From Turneriella sp942492915 (GTDB taxonomy: Bacteria; Spirochaetota; Leptospiria; Turneriellales; Turneriellaceae): a DNA stretch of 64,000 nt. The stretch covers positions 496,001 through 560,000 of the forward strand of contig OW818662.1 in assembly GCA_942492915.1 (NCBI GenBank). The letters are read 5' to 3'. The translations under genes and the position numbers were made by a program. Of the stretch, positions 33,700 through 44,600 are shown one piece after another (the stretch's first letter is position 1; each line of letters begins with the position of its first letter). The notes below the pieces were generated by a model. It had not been told where the DNA came from. It searched no databases and worked only from the letters and a program-made list of their open reading frames with translations.

Positions 33700-35265
33700 A
33701 TGTTACAAAATAATTCAGCACTCAAGAGTAAGATAGACCAGTTGTGGAATAAGTTTTGGAGCGGTGGTATATCCAACCCTCTCACTGCCATTGAACAGAT
33801 TACGTACCTGCTGTTCATGAAGAGGCTCGATGACCTCGACCTGAAGAAGAAGGCCGATGCAGAGTTTACGGGTGATAAGTACACCTCGAAGTTTGCTGGC
33901 ACGTTTACGGTACCTGGCACCAAGGCGACTGTGAAGAAAGAGACGCTGCGGTGGAGCCACTTCAAGCGCATGAGCGCCGAAGAGATGCTGACGCATGTGC
34001 AGAGCAAGGTGTTCCCGTTTCTCAAAGCTTTGAATGGCAAAGAATCGGCTTTCACGCACTACATGAAAGATGCGGTGTTTATTATTCCCAAACCTTCGCT
34101 CTTGGTTGAGGCGATTCAGACCATTGAAGAAATATTTATCGAAATGGAAAAGGACGCCGAGACAGGTGGCCATGCGTTTCAAGATATTCAGGGTGATGTC
34201 TATGAGATGCTGCTGTCAGAGATTGCGAGTGCTGGCAAGAACGGGCAGTTCAGAACGCCTCGGCATATCATTAAATTGATTATCGAACTTGTGGCCCCGC
34301 AACTGGGCAATAAGCTGGGAGACCCCGCCTGTGGCACTGCTGGGTTTTTGTTGGGTGGTTACCAGTATATGGTGACGCAGCTCGATAAGAACAAGCATAA
34401 ACTCAAACCTGATGAAGACGGATTTATTCGCACTTCAGTGGCTGGGCTTTTGACGGAAAAGGTCAGTGATATGCTCAACAACAGCCTCTATGGCTATGAC
34501 ATCGACGTGACCATGGTCAGGCTTGCCCTGATGAACCTGATGATGCACGGCATCGATGCTCCGCATATTGCTTACAAAGATACACTCAGCAAGAGCTTCA
34601 CCGAACACAATCAATACCAGATTGTTGTGGCGAACCCTCCTTTTACAGGCAGCATTGACAAGGGGGATATCAACGAGACCCTAAAACTGCCCACTACCAA
34701 GACTGAGCTCTTGTTTGTCGAAAACATCTATAACCTGTTGAAGATGGGTGGTACTGCGGGAGTGATTGTGCCGCAAGGTGTGCTTTTTGGCAGCGGCAAA
34801 GCCTTCGTCGATGCGCGTAAGATTCTGGTGGAACAATGTGAACTCAAAGCCGTGATTGCCATGCCCAGTGGAGTGTTCAAACCCTATGCAGGGGTGAGCA
34901 CTGCGATACTCATCTTCACCAAGGGTGGAGAGACTGAGAATGTATGGTTCTATGACATGCAGAGCGATGGCTATACGTTAGATGACAAACGCACCAAGCT
35001 CGAAGGTTATGGGGATTTGCAGAGTATTGTCACACAATACCAGAAGCGCAATGCAACCAAGGCCAGTGATCATAAGGCTAAGTATTTCTTTGTACCCAAG
35101 GCTCAAATTGTGGCAGAGAACTATGACCTGTCAATGAGCAAGTACAGAGAAGATAGCTACGAGGAAGTGGAATATCAGAAGCCTGCGGTGATTCTGAAAA
35201 AACTGAAATCTCTGGAGAAAGAAATTGATTTGGAAGTGACTGACCTTGAGAGGATGATTGGGTGA
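33700..35265 (+). CDS. hsdM: type I restriction-modification DNA methyltransferase (N6-adenine) M subunit
   Basis: HsdM (521 residues) methylates adenine in the target site. The N-terminal helical part (SKIDQLWNKFWSGG) is followed by the SAM motif DPACGTAGFLLGG and the catalytic NPPF (312-315) in VVANPPFTG. It begins on the base after the hsdR stop and overlaps hsdS by four bases, so the three subunits are made together. Confidence 0.95.
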   Translation: MLQNNSALKSKIDQLWNKFWSGGISNPLTAIEQITYLLFMKRLDDLDLKKKADAEFTGDKYTSKFAGTFTVPGTKATVKKETLRWSHFKRMSAEEMLTHVQSKVFPFLKALNGKESAFTHYMKDAVFIIPKPSLLVEAIQTIEEIFIEMEKDAETGGHAFQDIQGDVYEMLLSEIASAGKNGQFRTPRHIIKLIIELVAPQLGNKLGDPACGTAGFLLGGYQYMVTQLDKNKHKLKPDEDGFIRTSVAGLLTEKVSDMLNNSLYGYDIDVTMVRLALMNLMMHGIDAPHIAYKDTLSKSFTEHNQYQIVVANPPFTGSIDKGDINETLKLPTTKTELLFVENIYNLLKMGGTAGVIVPQGVLFGSGKAFVDARKILVEQCELKAVIAMPSGVFKPYAGVSTAILIFTKGGETENVWFYDMQSDGYTLDDKRTKLEGYGDLQSIVTQYQKRNATKASDHKAKYFFVPKAQIVAENYDLSMSKYREDSYEEVEYQKPAVILKKLKSLEKEIDLEVTDLERMIG

Positions 35266-36443
35266 CAGTGCAGCGTGGAACACTAAAGGAAGTTGCACCA
35301 TCAGCTTCATCGCCTAACAATTGGCCCAAAGACAAAAAAGTCTGGTTACTAAACTTAGACCAAATTGAGGCGAACTCGGGTTTAATCGGCCGAAAGATAT
35401 ATCAGCCTGCTCAACAAGCAGGCCCATCCACTATGAGCTTCGATGAAAGTCACGTCTTGTACTCCAAGCTCCGGCCCTACCTTAACAAAGTAGTCCTGCC
35501 TGATGAGCCTGGCATAGCAACATCTGAACTGATAGCTCTTAAGCCCGATCCGAAGCTATTGAAACGAGAATATCTTTGGCAATATCTTCGTTCGCGCACA
35601 TTCTTGAATTTCATAAAGGGTAAAGTCCATGGGGCAAAAATGCCTCGTGTTGATATGAAAGAATTTTTCAACCATGAAATTCCCCTTCCACCTCTCGACG
35701 ACCAAATACGCATTGCTACGGTTCTCACCCGTGCCGAGGAGCTGATTGCGAAGCGTAAAGACAGCATCAAGGCGCTGGATGAGTTGTTGAAGAGTACGTT
35801 TTTGGAGATGTTTGGTGATCCTGTGAGGAATGAGAAGGGGTGGGGGAAACAGAATTTGGAATCACTATGCACAAAAATTACTGACGGTACTCATGATACA
35901 CCAGAAAGATTAGAATCTGGTGTGAAATTCATTACAGGAAAACATATTAGACCCTACAGGATTGATTATGAGAATTCAGATTACGTAACTCAGGATGTGC
36001 ATAACGAAATCTTTAGAAGATGCAATCCCGAATTCGGAGATATCTTATATACGAACATTGGAGTCAATCTTGGTACGGCAGCAATGAATACAGTAAGGTA
36101 TCAATTTAGCATGAAAAATGTGGCATTATTAAAACCCGATCATAAATCTCTCGACTCAAGATATTTTGAACATGTTCTGAATAATGAAAGGCAGAAGAAT
36201 TCAATCATTCAAGCCAAAGCCTCTGGTGGAGCACAGAAATTCTTGGGCTTAGGGCAAGTAAATCAGATTGAAATTCCTGTCCCCCCTCTCCCTCTCCAAA
36301 ACCAATTCGCTGCCATAGTCGAAAAGGTTGAGGCGCTCAAGGCAAAGTATCAGCAGAGTCTCGCCGAGCTCGAGAATCTCTACGGTTCGCTCGGCCAGCG
36401 TGCGTTTAAGGGTGAGCTGGATTTGAGTGGGGTGAGGGTGTGA
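35262..36443 (+). CDS. hsdS: type I restriction-modification specificity subunit
   Basis: HsdS (393 residues) reads the split DNA target. Two target recognition domains are separated by a coiled spacer (LTRAEELIAKRKDSIKALDELLKS), with the second helix at the C-terminus (IVEKVEALKAKYQQSLAEL). Each recognition domain ends with the typical IPLPPLDDQ or IPVPPLPLQNQ phrase. GTG 35262 overlaps the hsdM stop. The domains cannot be assigned a target from sequence. Confidence 0.92.
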   Translation: MTVQRGTLKEVAPSASSPNNWPKDKKVWLLNLDQIEANSGLIGRKIYQPAQQAGPSTMSFDESHVLYSKLRPYLNKVVLPDEPGIATSELIALKPDPKLLKREYLWQYLRSRTFLNFIKGKVHGAKMPRVDMKEFFNHEIPLPPLDDQIRIATVLTRAEELIAKRKDSIKALDELLKSTFLEMFGDPVRNEKGWGKQNLESLCTKITDGTHDTPERLESGVKFITGKHIRPYRIDYENSDYVTQDVHNEIFRRCNPEFGDILYTNIGVNLGTAAMNTVRYQFSMKNVALLKPDHKSLDSRYFEHVLNNERQKNSIIQAKASGGAQKFLGLGQVNQIEIPVPPLPLQNQFAAIVEKVEALKAKYQQSLAELENLYGSLGQRAFKGELDLSGVRV

Positions 36444-36459
36444 GGGGGGAAGAAGTAGT

Positions 36460-36888
36460 ATGGAATTAGCGGCATGGCTACAGGTAAGCTTCGGTTTGGT
36501 TCAGGTTCTATTAACCCTAAAACAAATCAAATCCGTTAAAGAGCAGAGTGCATCTCAATTAGTCCACCCTATCAGGGGAACTCAGCTAGGTTGGTTTGCA
36601 CGTGTCTTTCCATTTTTCAATGTTGCGATCATTATTCTGACGATCGGTAATCTCTCCAAGCTATTCATGAGCAAATCGGCTCTGTCTAAGTCCGATTATT
36701 TCGCCATTGCGATGGGTTTCAGTCTTTTGGTCTTTGTTGCGCTTGCTCGGTACATCGAAAGAGTCTTGGATGCAATTATTTCAATACAGAATAAATATTC
36801 TTCGGAGATTCGCAGACTACAGGACTTAATTGAAGCGGACCAAGAGCCTCGCATCCACCGGCCGAAGCAAAGCAGAAAGAGGCAGTAG
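36460..36888 (+). CDS. small membrane protein after hsdS
   Basis: The 142-residue protein has three hydrophobic segments (near 1-18, 49-70 and 80-100) and a basic tail (HRPKQSRKRQ). It starts 16 bp after hsdS on the same strand. No family recognised; it could be an accessory of the defence region. Confidence 0.6.
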   Translation: MELAAWLQVSFGLVQVLLTLKQIKSVKEQSASQLVHPIRGTQLGWFARVFPFFNVAIIILTIGNLSKLFMSKSALSKSDYFAIAMGFSLLVFVALARYIERVLDAIISIQNKYSSEIRRLQDLIEADQEPRIHRPKQSRKRQ

Positions 36889-36933
36889 TCATATTGCAGG
36901 GGATTGTTAAAAATGCAGATGTGGGGTTAGGGT

Positions 36934-37470
36934 ATGAATAACAAGAAGGACACAAAGACAAATTACAAAGGCGAAGTTTTCCTGGCTACTGGTCCAAAAC
37001 TGCTCACGCAACTGGAGGCAATTGCCTCGGAACTAGAGAGTAATATGAAACACCCAAAAAGTAGATTCAAAGTATCTGAAATATTATCAATTCGCACAAA
37101 TTCATTTCAGAAGTTTTGGCCTGATATTGCGCCATTGAATCCCGATCACAAGCACTCAAAGAAGGAATACAAAGGTTTGTACGCGTTCGCTCGAATCGAA
37201 AAGGGCAAGGTTCTATGGCAGTATATAGGGATATCACAAACGATAAAACGCCGATTCAAAGGACATACGATAAGGAGAACGAAGAATTCGGCCTCTTGGG
37301 CTTATTTAATTCGTAAGTCCGAGGAACAGATTCCCACAGTTCAGAAGCGATACATACATCCATGCTATTTTACTTTCGTTCAAGTTGAAGACAATATGCT
37401 TTTGCACATGGCTGAAGTCTACTGCGTGAATAAGTTTCGATCAGAATATAACAGCTTTGAAACTCATTAA
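36934..37470 (+). CDS. GIY-YIG-type nuclease
   Basis: The 178-residue protein has GLYAF...QYIGIS at residues ~80-100, then TIKRRFKGH with the catalytic arginine and LLHMAEVYC with the metal-binding glutamate, plus a terminal NSFETH. These are the four landmarks of a GIY-YIG nuclease. The N-terminal 75 residues are unassigned and may bind DNA. It follows the type I system and may be a stand-alone restriction or homing nuclease. Confidence 0.68.
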   Translation: MNNKKDTKTNYKGEVFLATGPKLLTQLEAIASELESNMKHPKSRFKVSEILSIRTNSFQKFWPDIAPLNPDHKHSKKEYKGLYAFARIEKGKVLWQYIGISQTIKRRFKGHTIRRTKNSASWAYLIRKSEEQIPTVQKRYIHPCYFTFVQVEDNMLLHMAEVYCVNKFRSEYNSFETH

Positions 37471-37562
37471 GTATGCATACGCTTACTGGAAAAGTGTGAC
37501 AGGAAAAACAAGGGATTTGGAATCCGCAAGCTCTAAGCTGCTCAATTTAAGACGAGTTTCAA

Positions 37563-38312
37563 ATGGCAGAAGACTGGACAAAACCCTTAGCTGAGCTCAT
37601 CGTAGGTGGGTTAGAAAGACTTATCCGAGACACCACGGGGTCTGACCCTGTGAAGTCGAAAGCGGCAACAGAGATTCTTCAAGAACTCGAGGCCAAGGGT
37701 GCCATCAAATGGAACAGGCAGGCTAAGCAGCATCCCGTGCCTGGCGATCAGCCCATGGATATGTTGGTGAAATCCCTTTTGTCAGGTGATCAAGCCGAAG
37801 CCATTGCCATAGCTACCGAAAAATTCCCCTTTCTTCAAGTTGAAAAGCAACAGAGAAAATATACCAAACAGCAGATGCTCGCCGTATTTCTTCGAGACGG
37901 CTTTATTGACCGATATTCAGGTGAAAGGCTGTATCATCCTGGGTTTCTCAGGATGTTGAATTTATTGCTGCCCGATCAATTCCCCTTTGACGCCCATGGC
38001 AGCCTCGATAAATGCCATAGCATCTATTGGGATTTGATGCCTACCGTAGACCATTGGGTTCCTATTGCCAGAGGTGGCCCTGATGTTATGGAAAATTGGA
38101 TTACAACTTCGATGAAGCGCAATATGGCCAAGGGGCTTTGGTCACTGCACGACCTTGGCTGGAATATGCATCAATCTGGTGAACTAAAGGATTGGGATGG
38201 GTATTCTGCGGAGTTTGTGAAGCTGGTAGAAAAGTATCTGGAGCAGGCGAAGGGCAGTGATTACGTTATGCAATGGTATCGGGTGACGAAGGAAAGCCCC
38301 GTTTTTGGATAA
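37563..38312 (+). CDS. HNH endonuclease
   Basis: The 249-residue protein has a C-terminal HNH domain: FLRDGFIDRYSGERLYHPG, then LMPTVDHWVPIARGGPDVMENWITTS with DH, H and N positions. The first 90 residues are helical. DNA cleavage is expected. Its place among restriction genes suggests a modification-dependent restriction enzyme. Confidence 0.72.
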   Translation: MAEDWTKPLAELIVGGLERLIRDTTGSDPVKSKAATEILQELEAKGAIKWNRQAKQHPVPGDQPMDMLVKSLLSGDQAEAIAIATEKFPFLQVEKQQRKYTKQQMLAVFLRDGFIDRYSGERLYHPGFLRMLNLLLPDQFPFDAHGSLDKCHSIYWDLMPTVDHWVPIARGGPDVMENWITTSMKRNMAKGLWSLHDLGWNMHQSGELKDWDGYSAEFVKLVEKYLEQAKGSDYVMQWYRVTKESPVFG

Positions 38313-38360
38313 GAGAAATGTGTAAGGCGAATATTCAGTGGAATCGGAAATGTAACGGGC

Positions 38361-38486
38361 TAACTGCGCATTAGGGCGCATAAGTTGCATTTCTTGGATT
38401 CATTACTGAGAGGCGGTCAAGGCAGATTTGGGGTTCGTAGGAGCTACTGCAGCGCAGCAGGTAAAGTATTGCCAGACGACGCAGTA
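38361..38486. repeat. dispersed spacer element, copy 1
   Basis: It begins with TAACTGCGCATTAGGGCGCA at 38361-38380 (the 30-base motif ends at 38390) and about 90 bp later has AGCGCAGCAGGTAAA (38451-38465) and CGCAGTATGC. The same two parts recur in the same order at 50708-50860, and the first part recurs at 40365 and, diverged, at 51915. It separates convergent modules. Confidence 0.55.
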
Positions 38487-38489
38487 TGC

Positions 38490-39896
38490 TTAGGCCTTAC
38501 TTGCAGATTTCTTTAATAGGGCGTTAATTATCACTACTTGTGGGATTACCCCTTGAGGTTTTGCAAGTTCTGCTTGATTCTGCTTAACCAGCTGGCCAAT
38601 TTTGTTTGGTACATTAACCTGTAGCACAACATAAAAAGCATGTGTGGGCTTTTCAGCTTTGATGTATTCCCGTATTTGCGTCGTATAACCGTGCATCAAT
38701 TTCGGATTTTTCGAAAGCTTTAGTTCTACAAGAATTTTCCCTTTTCCGCGAGAGATTTTGAAGTCCACAGGCCCGCGACCGCCATTAGGTTCCGGAGAAA
38801 CATCCAAATTCTTGTCCGAGCAGAAAATTGTGGCTAACGCATGAAAAATCTTTTGGCTAATTTCCTCTTTTCGTGGCTTCCTCTTATCGTCATAAAGTAC
38901 CTTGTTTAAGCCATTGTTCTCAATAAGTTGGCAAAATTTTGTAATAATATCTTGTACTGCGGCCTGTGGCGTTGAGTATTTGTTGAAATCCTGTGGCTTT
39001 ATTAAACTAGCATACAAATCATGGACGATATCAAACCATAAAGTTTGAACGCTGGTGTCTTTTTCGAAGTCATATGATTTGTACTTTTTCGAAGATTTGT
39101 AATTGTTTATAGTCTTGCGCATCGCCCCTGGATTCGCAATTAGTATATCTCTTAGTTCCTTCTTCAGAGTTTTCTTGCCCACGTTTCTAGTCGCATCCTT
39201 CAGCAAGGCGTCAATTTTTGAGCGTAAATCACTATTGAAAGACGCTACAAAATCAATCTCATCGTATGTATTTGCGACAGGCAAAGTATCGAGAATGTCT
39301 TTGGGCACGAGTAATATTGGAGAATTCTTAAATGGAGACTTTGGCACTTTGTTCCCGTTTATCGTTATGGTATCCTTGATTTTTGCTTCAAAAGCAACAG
39401 CTGCCGAGTATTTTAGGATATCTAAGAATATGATTCTGGATATCATATCGCTAATCCGATCAGCGCCAACACCCTCCTCAAGAAAGCCGACTAATTCTAG
39501 AACTTCGGGATCGTCAACACCAGCTTTGATTATTTGGTGCGCTGACTTCAATATGTTTTCTGCCAAGGTGCCTGTCAAACCTGTGCCCGCGTTGCTCCCA
39601 TTAGAATAGCCTATACACAATCCAGAGACTTCCTTGAAGCTAAATCGTTTCTTGGCCTCGCGGAAGAATCGATTTTTTGCATCGGCATCTGGAGATTTTG
39701 ATAGTAGAAGCACGATTTCGCCGAGAAAACTCTGAAGTTGCTTATAGGCATTCTTGAAAAACGGATTCTTAGTATCTCTCAAAAGAATCGGGTTAATATA
39801 GAACAATGAGTCATACCCTACTATTGGGTCAAAGAATCTGTAATTCTTCGAGACGGCTTGTTTGATGTTGTAGTGTTTACTTAGTTTTGCTACCAT
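38490..39896 (-). CDS. PD-(D/E)xK nuclease of a putative defence pair
   Basis: The 468-residue protein has a large helical N-terminal region and a C-terminal restriction-endonuclease fold: GPVDFKISRGKGKILVELKL gives D378 and E391-x-K393. DNA cutting is likely. It overlaps the upstream small-domain gene by 20 bp, so both are made together. Its partner carries a domain that is also found in front of the SIR2 and HEPN effectors, suggesting a toxin role held in check or guided by that partner. Confidence 0.7.
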   Translation of the reverse strand: MVAKLSKHYNIKQAVSKNYRFFDPIVGYDSLFYINPILLRDTKNPFFKNAYKQLQSFLGEIVLLLSKSPDADAKNRFFREAKKRFSFKEVSGLCIGYSNGSNAGTGLTGTLAENILKSAHQIIKAGVDDPEVLELVGFLEEGVGADRISDMISRIIFLDILKYSAAVAFEAKIKDTITINGNKVPKSPFKNSPILLVPKDILDTLPVANTYDEIDFVASFNSDLRSKIDALLKDATRNVGKKTLKKELRDILIANPGAMRKTINNYKSSKKYKSYDFEKDTSVQTLWFDIVHDLYASLIKPQDFNKYSTPQAAVQDIITKFCQLIENNGLNKVLYDDKRKPRKEEISQKIFHALATIFCSDKNLDVSPEPNGGRGPVDFKISRGKGKILVELKLSKNPKLMHGYTTQIREYIKAEKPTHAFYVVLQVNVPNKIGQLVKQNQAELAKPQGVIPQVVIINALLKKSASKA

Positions 39897-40269
39897 ATGT
39901 CTTCACACTCCGTCGGCTAAAGGCTATTACATCAATGGTATCCTTCGTTATGAAATCAAGCACATACGCAATGCGGGTAATCTTGTGATTGCGGGGATTT
40001 CGTGAAAGTTTTGCTCTGTAGTTATATCCTACTGGAATAATTACTTGGAAATTGTGAAGTTTTTTCCCAGAAATGTTAGGTTCTGGTTTGACCATACGAA
40101 TCTTGATACTTCGTACCTCAGCGGTGTACCAACGCCCGAACTCTTTCGGGTAGTTATCTTCGAATGCTTTCCGGAGCTTGGTTCTTTTTGCTTTGCCCAT
40201 GTTCTTGACGAGTGCTTCCAGAATATGAGGAAATGTAGAGGATAGTGTCTTGAGTTTCTCAAGGTCCAT
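39877..40269 (-). CDS. small-domain partner (fused form) of the nuclease
   Basis: The 130-residue protein begins MDLEKLKTLSSTFPHILEAL and continues YPKEFGRWYTAEV. Residues 1-58 align clearly with two short proteins at 58521-58706 and 53096-53287. Here the domain is extended by about 70 residues (NFQVIIPVGYNYRAKL...YVLDFITKDTIDVIAFS) that look like a small beta-rich fold, possibly a toxin-like or binding domain. I chose ATG 40269 because it matches the paralogue starts; the frame is open to 40308. Confidence 0.65.
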   Translation of the reverse strand: MDLEKLKTLSSTFPHILEALVKNMGKAKRTKLRKAFEDNYPKEFGRWYTAEVRSIKIRMVKPEPNISGKKLHNFQVIIPVGYNYRAKLSRNPRNHKITRIAYVLDFITKDTIDVIAFSRRSVKTYGSKTK

Positions 40270-40844
40270 GCTCGAGGTAAGATTCCTTTTCTTTTGAAGA
40301 GCGGGCATGCTTGGTTGAGAAACCCTTCATGGCTGAGAGACAAAAGTTTCAAGATGTGACATACTAACTGCACATAAGGGTGCATATGTCGCATGTGACT
40401 GCGTACCTTCCCGGGATCAACTTGGCCATGTTGCTTGATAGCTCTAAACAATAATCCCATACTCTCAAACGGTCTTTGTGGGGAATATGGATAGAGGGGC
40501 AGCTTGAGTGGGGGGATTCGAGCGCGCTAGTCTTTTCTTGAATCAGAACCGCGAAGGCGAATGTGTGCAAAGAAAACTAATCGTAGACCAATATTCTTGG
40601 CTTCGCACCATGAACTTCTTTACGGCTTGATTAATTCTGATTTTCCGAAATTGAAGGTTGTCTGCAAATACATCCTACCAATACGTGTTTGAGGACACAT
40701 GGAATCTTATCTGCTGGGCTTGGCCCGTTTCCGATCAATTGTCAGATTCTTGGTACCAAATGTTGATTTTGGGCGCACTGCTAGCACGTATATGGATGTG
40801 CGCTCTCTGTGGCGGTATACGGACGTCCCTGCAAGTGGGGTTCA
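40270..40844. other. spacer with one copy of the dispersed motif
   Basis: TAACTGCACATAAGGGTGCA and its continuation lie at 40365-40394 (25 of 30 bases identical to copy 1). GACATA before it and TATGTC inside it form an inverted repeat. The remaining spacer between divergent modules holds no gene I can support; promoters for both sides must lie here. Confidence 0.45.
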
Positions 40845-41621
40845 ATGCGTACATTAGCCACGCTGCGCTATCTCGGTTGTTGCGCCACTTTAGGCTCGTT
40901 CATCCAATGCAACTTGGTCTTCGATGAGCCCAATGGCATAGGTAGGAGCGGGTCTGCAATTGGAAGCGTTCGCGAATCCGGCCAAGGTCTGACACAGCTA
41001 CATAAAGTCGCATTACCTCAAAGCCAAAGCTTTTCTGCATCACCTGTTTCGTTTGGACACGAATCCATACAACGAATTGGCGGTTCAATATTTAGAGACA
41101 TTCAAGCTTGGGTCGGGTTGAGTTCTGGCTACGCTTACACTAATTCCCAAATGGCTGGCGACGGCGCTTTGTTCGGTGCAGCGTTGGAGCTGGTGTTAGG
41201 TCAATTTAGCCTCTGGGGAGCTGGGATGACCGGTCAGCTTGCGACTAAAACTTATGCACTTCAAACTCCGCAATATTCTGTTGCCCTGAAAGATGGTGGT
41301 AATTTTGGGTTGTTGATTGGCAGAGTCGGTTTGAGTTACTCATACGAACTCTTCTTAAGAGTTTCACTTTCGCTCGGTGTCGGCGTTGAGTATGCCCGGT
41401 ATAATACTGCGTACGTAACCTTCGGGCCAATGTATTCGCCCGTGGTCATGCCGGGCTTGTCGATGAGTCTGACCAATGCGCTTTCCATTGGAGTGCAGAT
41501 GCCGATAACCCGCGCTTACGCAGCAACATTGGTAGCCAACGGTTCTCAATATGACCTCAGTGCGAAAGAAGAATTATTTGCGGCTCAATTTCTGGCAATT
41601 TTGAAATATCGCTTCAGATGA
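40845..41621 (+). CDS. exported outer-membrane beta-barrel-like protein
   Basis: The 258-residue protein has a signal-like start (MRTLATLRYLGCCATLGSFI) with a possible lipobox cysteine at QC. The rest is rich in alternating aromatic and glycine residues (WVGLSSGYAYTNSQ, FGLLIGRVGLSYSYELFLR, LSLGVGVEYARYN) and ends FLAILKYRFR, as in outer-membrane barrels. It sits 43 bp before the Rhs gene on the same strand and may help to export or display it. I chose ATG 40845 because it has GTGGGG upstream. Confidence 0.55.
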   Translation: MRTLATLRYLGCCATLGSFIQCNLVFDEPNGIGRSGSAIGSVRESGQGLTQLHKVALPQSQSFSASPVSFGHESIQRIGGSIFRDIQAWVGLSSGYAYTNSQMAGDGALFGAALELVLGQFSLWGAGMTGQLATKTYALQTPQYSVALKDGGNFGLLIGRVGLSYSYELFLRVSLSLGVGVEYARYNTAYVTFGPMYSPVVMPGLSMSLTNALSIGVQMPITRAYAATLVANGSQYDLSAKEELFAAQFLAILKYRFR

Positions 41622-41664
41622 TTATGAGAAAAAGATTATTAACGTGTTCTCAAGGACTACCCAT

Positions 41665-44600
41665 ATGAAAAGACTAATCAAATTCGTTACTGTAAAAACT
41701 CTTGGCATCATTCTTATTTGTATAATGACCACCGCAGTATATGGTGCGGTCACGCCAAATGGCGCGTTTGTACATAGTATTCCCATTGAAGTACCTCCAG
41801 GTCTCAATGGAATCCAACCCACATTGGCAGTTGAATATAACTCATCCAGTGTCGGCACTGATAGCTACGTTGGTATGTCATGGCGGCTAAGTGGATTAAG
41901 TGAAATCCGGAGAGTAAATATAGGCAATGGCATCAAATATGCTGGCCAAGACAGTTTCATGTCTCCCGAGGGTCTATTGGTATCCAACGGAGACGGCAGT
42001 TATTCAAGCTTGAATCAAAACTTTAGCAGATACGTGCCTCAAGGGCAATGCGGAGATTCTTTTTGTTCTTGGGTTGTGTATCTAGCAAATGGCGCGAAGC
42101 AATACTACGGCTCTAGCTTGGATTCACGCATCGTAGCTACTGAGCATCCAGCTTCGGTAAGGGTATGGGCAATCTCGAAAACAGAAAACCCTCAAGGTTT
42201 GTATTGGGAAGCTGAATACACTAATTATGGCGATGGTAATTATTACCCACTTCGCATTTCTTATACTAAAGGAGCAGGTTCGTATTACCATGTGATCAAG
42301 TTTGAATATATAACACGGTCTGATTTTTACGTTCAGTATACTACATCCGGTTCAATCTCTACGACCCGCATTCTTTCGGCAATTCAAATCAATTCTGATT
42401 GTATGATTGATTATTGCGTATTAGGAAAAAAAGTCTCCCGTTTGGAATTTCAGTATCAGCAGAGTCAGAATTTGAACGTCAGTAAGCTGATTTCATATTC
42501 AAAGTACGCTTATGACCAAAATAATAACATCGATTCTAATTTAACGCAGGCTCAGAATTTCACATATGCAGGCGATGATATGAACATTCCGCAACATTCT
42601 GTCCTCGGTGGTTCATATCAAAATACGGGCTATTGTAATTTGTTGGGATATCCTGCGAATTGCACAGACTATCTTGAGCCGTTTTCAAATAATCCGGTCA
42701 CTTTAATCGATCCGCGAGAAACTTGGATACTTGCAGACATTGATGGCGACGGTCGTCAAGACCCCACTTATGCTTCACACGCAGTTGGTGGTATCGCGTG
42801 CAGATTTCCCAAGACCTACGGCGCTTTTGTGAATTGGGAGCAACGTTGGGGCGGTTTCCCGGGCTTTCCTTATGGTATGCCAAATCCGGAATCGACATTT
42901 GTCAGGAGTGGAAATCTAAACAGGGATTTAACCAGTGATCTGATTGGTTTTGGTAGAGCGAAGCCGATAGTTATGGGCGCACCTTGGCGGCTAATCATCA
43001 CCACAGCTACTTCAGATGCAGAAGGTCAGCAGAATGGTACCGGTTCGTGGTCGCGCGGTGATGTTTTTGGTAATGGAAATACATCGACGGACAGGAATTT
43101 TAGATACACTTATCAGCTAACATCGTGGACTCCGTACTGGGACTCAGCAAGTGAAACCTTCCAACTCAGCGACATTGACGGGGATGGCCAGAGTGACATT
43201 TACTATTTATATAAACTTCCCGGAGGTCAGGTCAGAATCAATATGCTTATTTCAAAGGGTGATGGTACTTTTATAGAAAAAACTCTTGATTCTCCCTTGA
43301 TAAGCACATGGGACGTTAATACTTCCAACTGGCAATTTGGCGATTATGATGGCGATGGAAAAGGGGACCTGTTATTACTGATCAATGCCGGGGGATTTCT
43401 GCGGGCCAATTTTGCGTTTTCTAACGGTGATGGTACGTTTCGTTATGTGACCACGGACACTGCGCTCTCGGCACATTGGGACAATGCTAATGATGTTTTC
43501 CGAAGCGGCGATATCAATGCTGACGGCAAAACAGATATATTTTTCATAACGAATCAGAATGGAAATGCCAAAGTTAATACTTTAATATCGAAAGGAAACG
43601 GTCAGTTTGAAATCATCTCTCAGGACACAGCACTAACGCCCACATGGAATAACCTTACCTCCCTATGGTTCCCTGTAGACATCAATGCCGATGGGCGAAC
43701 AGACTTATATTTTCTGCTTAGTGTTGGAGGACAGTTGCGCCTCCATACTTTTATTTCAAAAGGTAATGGCAGCTATGTGATTACCTCCACAGATACGGGT
43801 ATTTATCCACACTGGGATAATGTACAAGAGCGCTGGTTTTCGTCGGATATTAATGGTGATGGTGCCATCGACCTGCAATTGATTTATTCAGATACGTATG
43901 CATCAAACCCAAGCATGTACGGTAAGATTCGCATTTTTTCGGTTATCAGTAATTTTGCAAAACCACCTTTAACTAAGATTCAAGATAACAATGCAACGAT
44001 AAATATTACATATAGCATGAAGGCAGATGTTCCCAATGCGATTCAACCGACATTGAAAGCTTGTGGTCTGAATCAAGCCGGACCCGTTTGTGGAGCTTCC
44101 AATCCCATACCCCAACAGCTTGTGGTTTCGGAAAGTGTAACGGCAGATGGAATTACAAAAAGCAAAAGTTATCAGTATTCAAATGCCCGTATGTTCTTTG
44201 GCGACATTCTCCATACGGCGGACGCTGGCTTTGAATGGGTAAAGGAAACCGATGACCAGAGTGGAAGTACTGTTCAAACCTATTACAATCAGACCAAGCC
44301 ATTTCTTGGCATACCAGTCAAAACAGTTACCACTGCTGGCAATGGATTGTTTCAATCTATTCAGTTGCAGAGCGACTTGCGCCAGTACGTTTGTAATGAT
44401 TCAGGATGCACTCGCAATGATGCTGCCGACCTGATGCAGCCACATCTGATTAGGATTGCAAACCAGCAACAAGACACCGTAGATGATAAAGGTGTGCACA
44501 TTACCAAGATTAAGCAGGTAACGGGGTATGATTCTTTTGGAAATGAGACTTCGTCCACCCAGACTATCTCCGGAAACGGAGTAAGTAAAGTATCCGCTGT

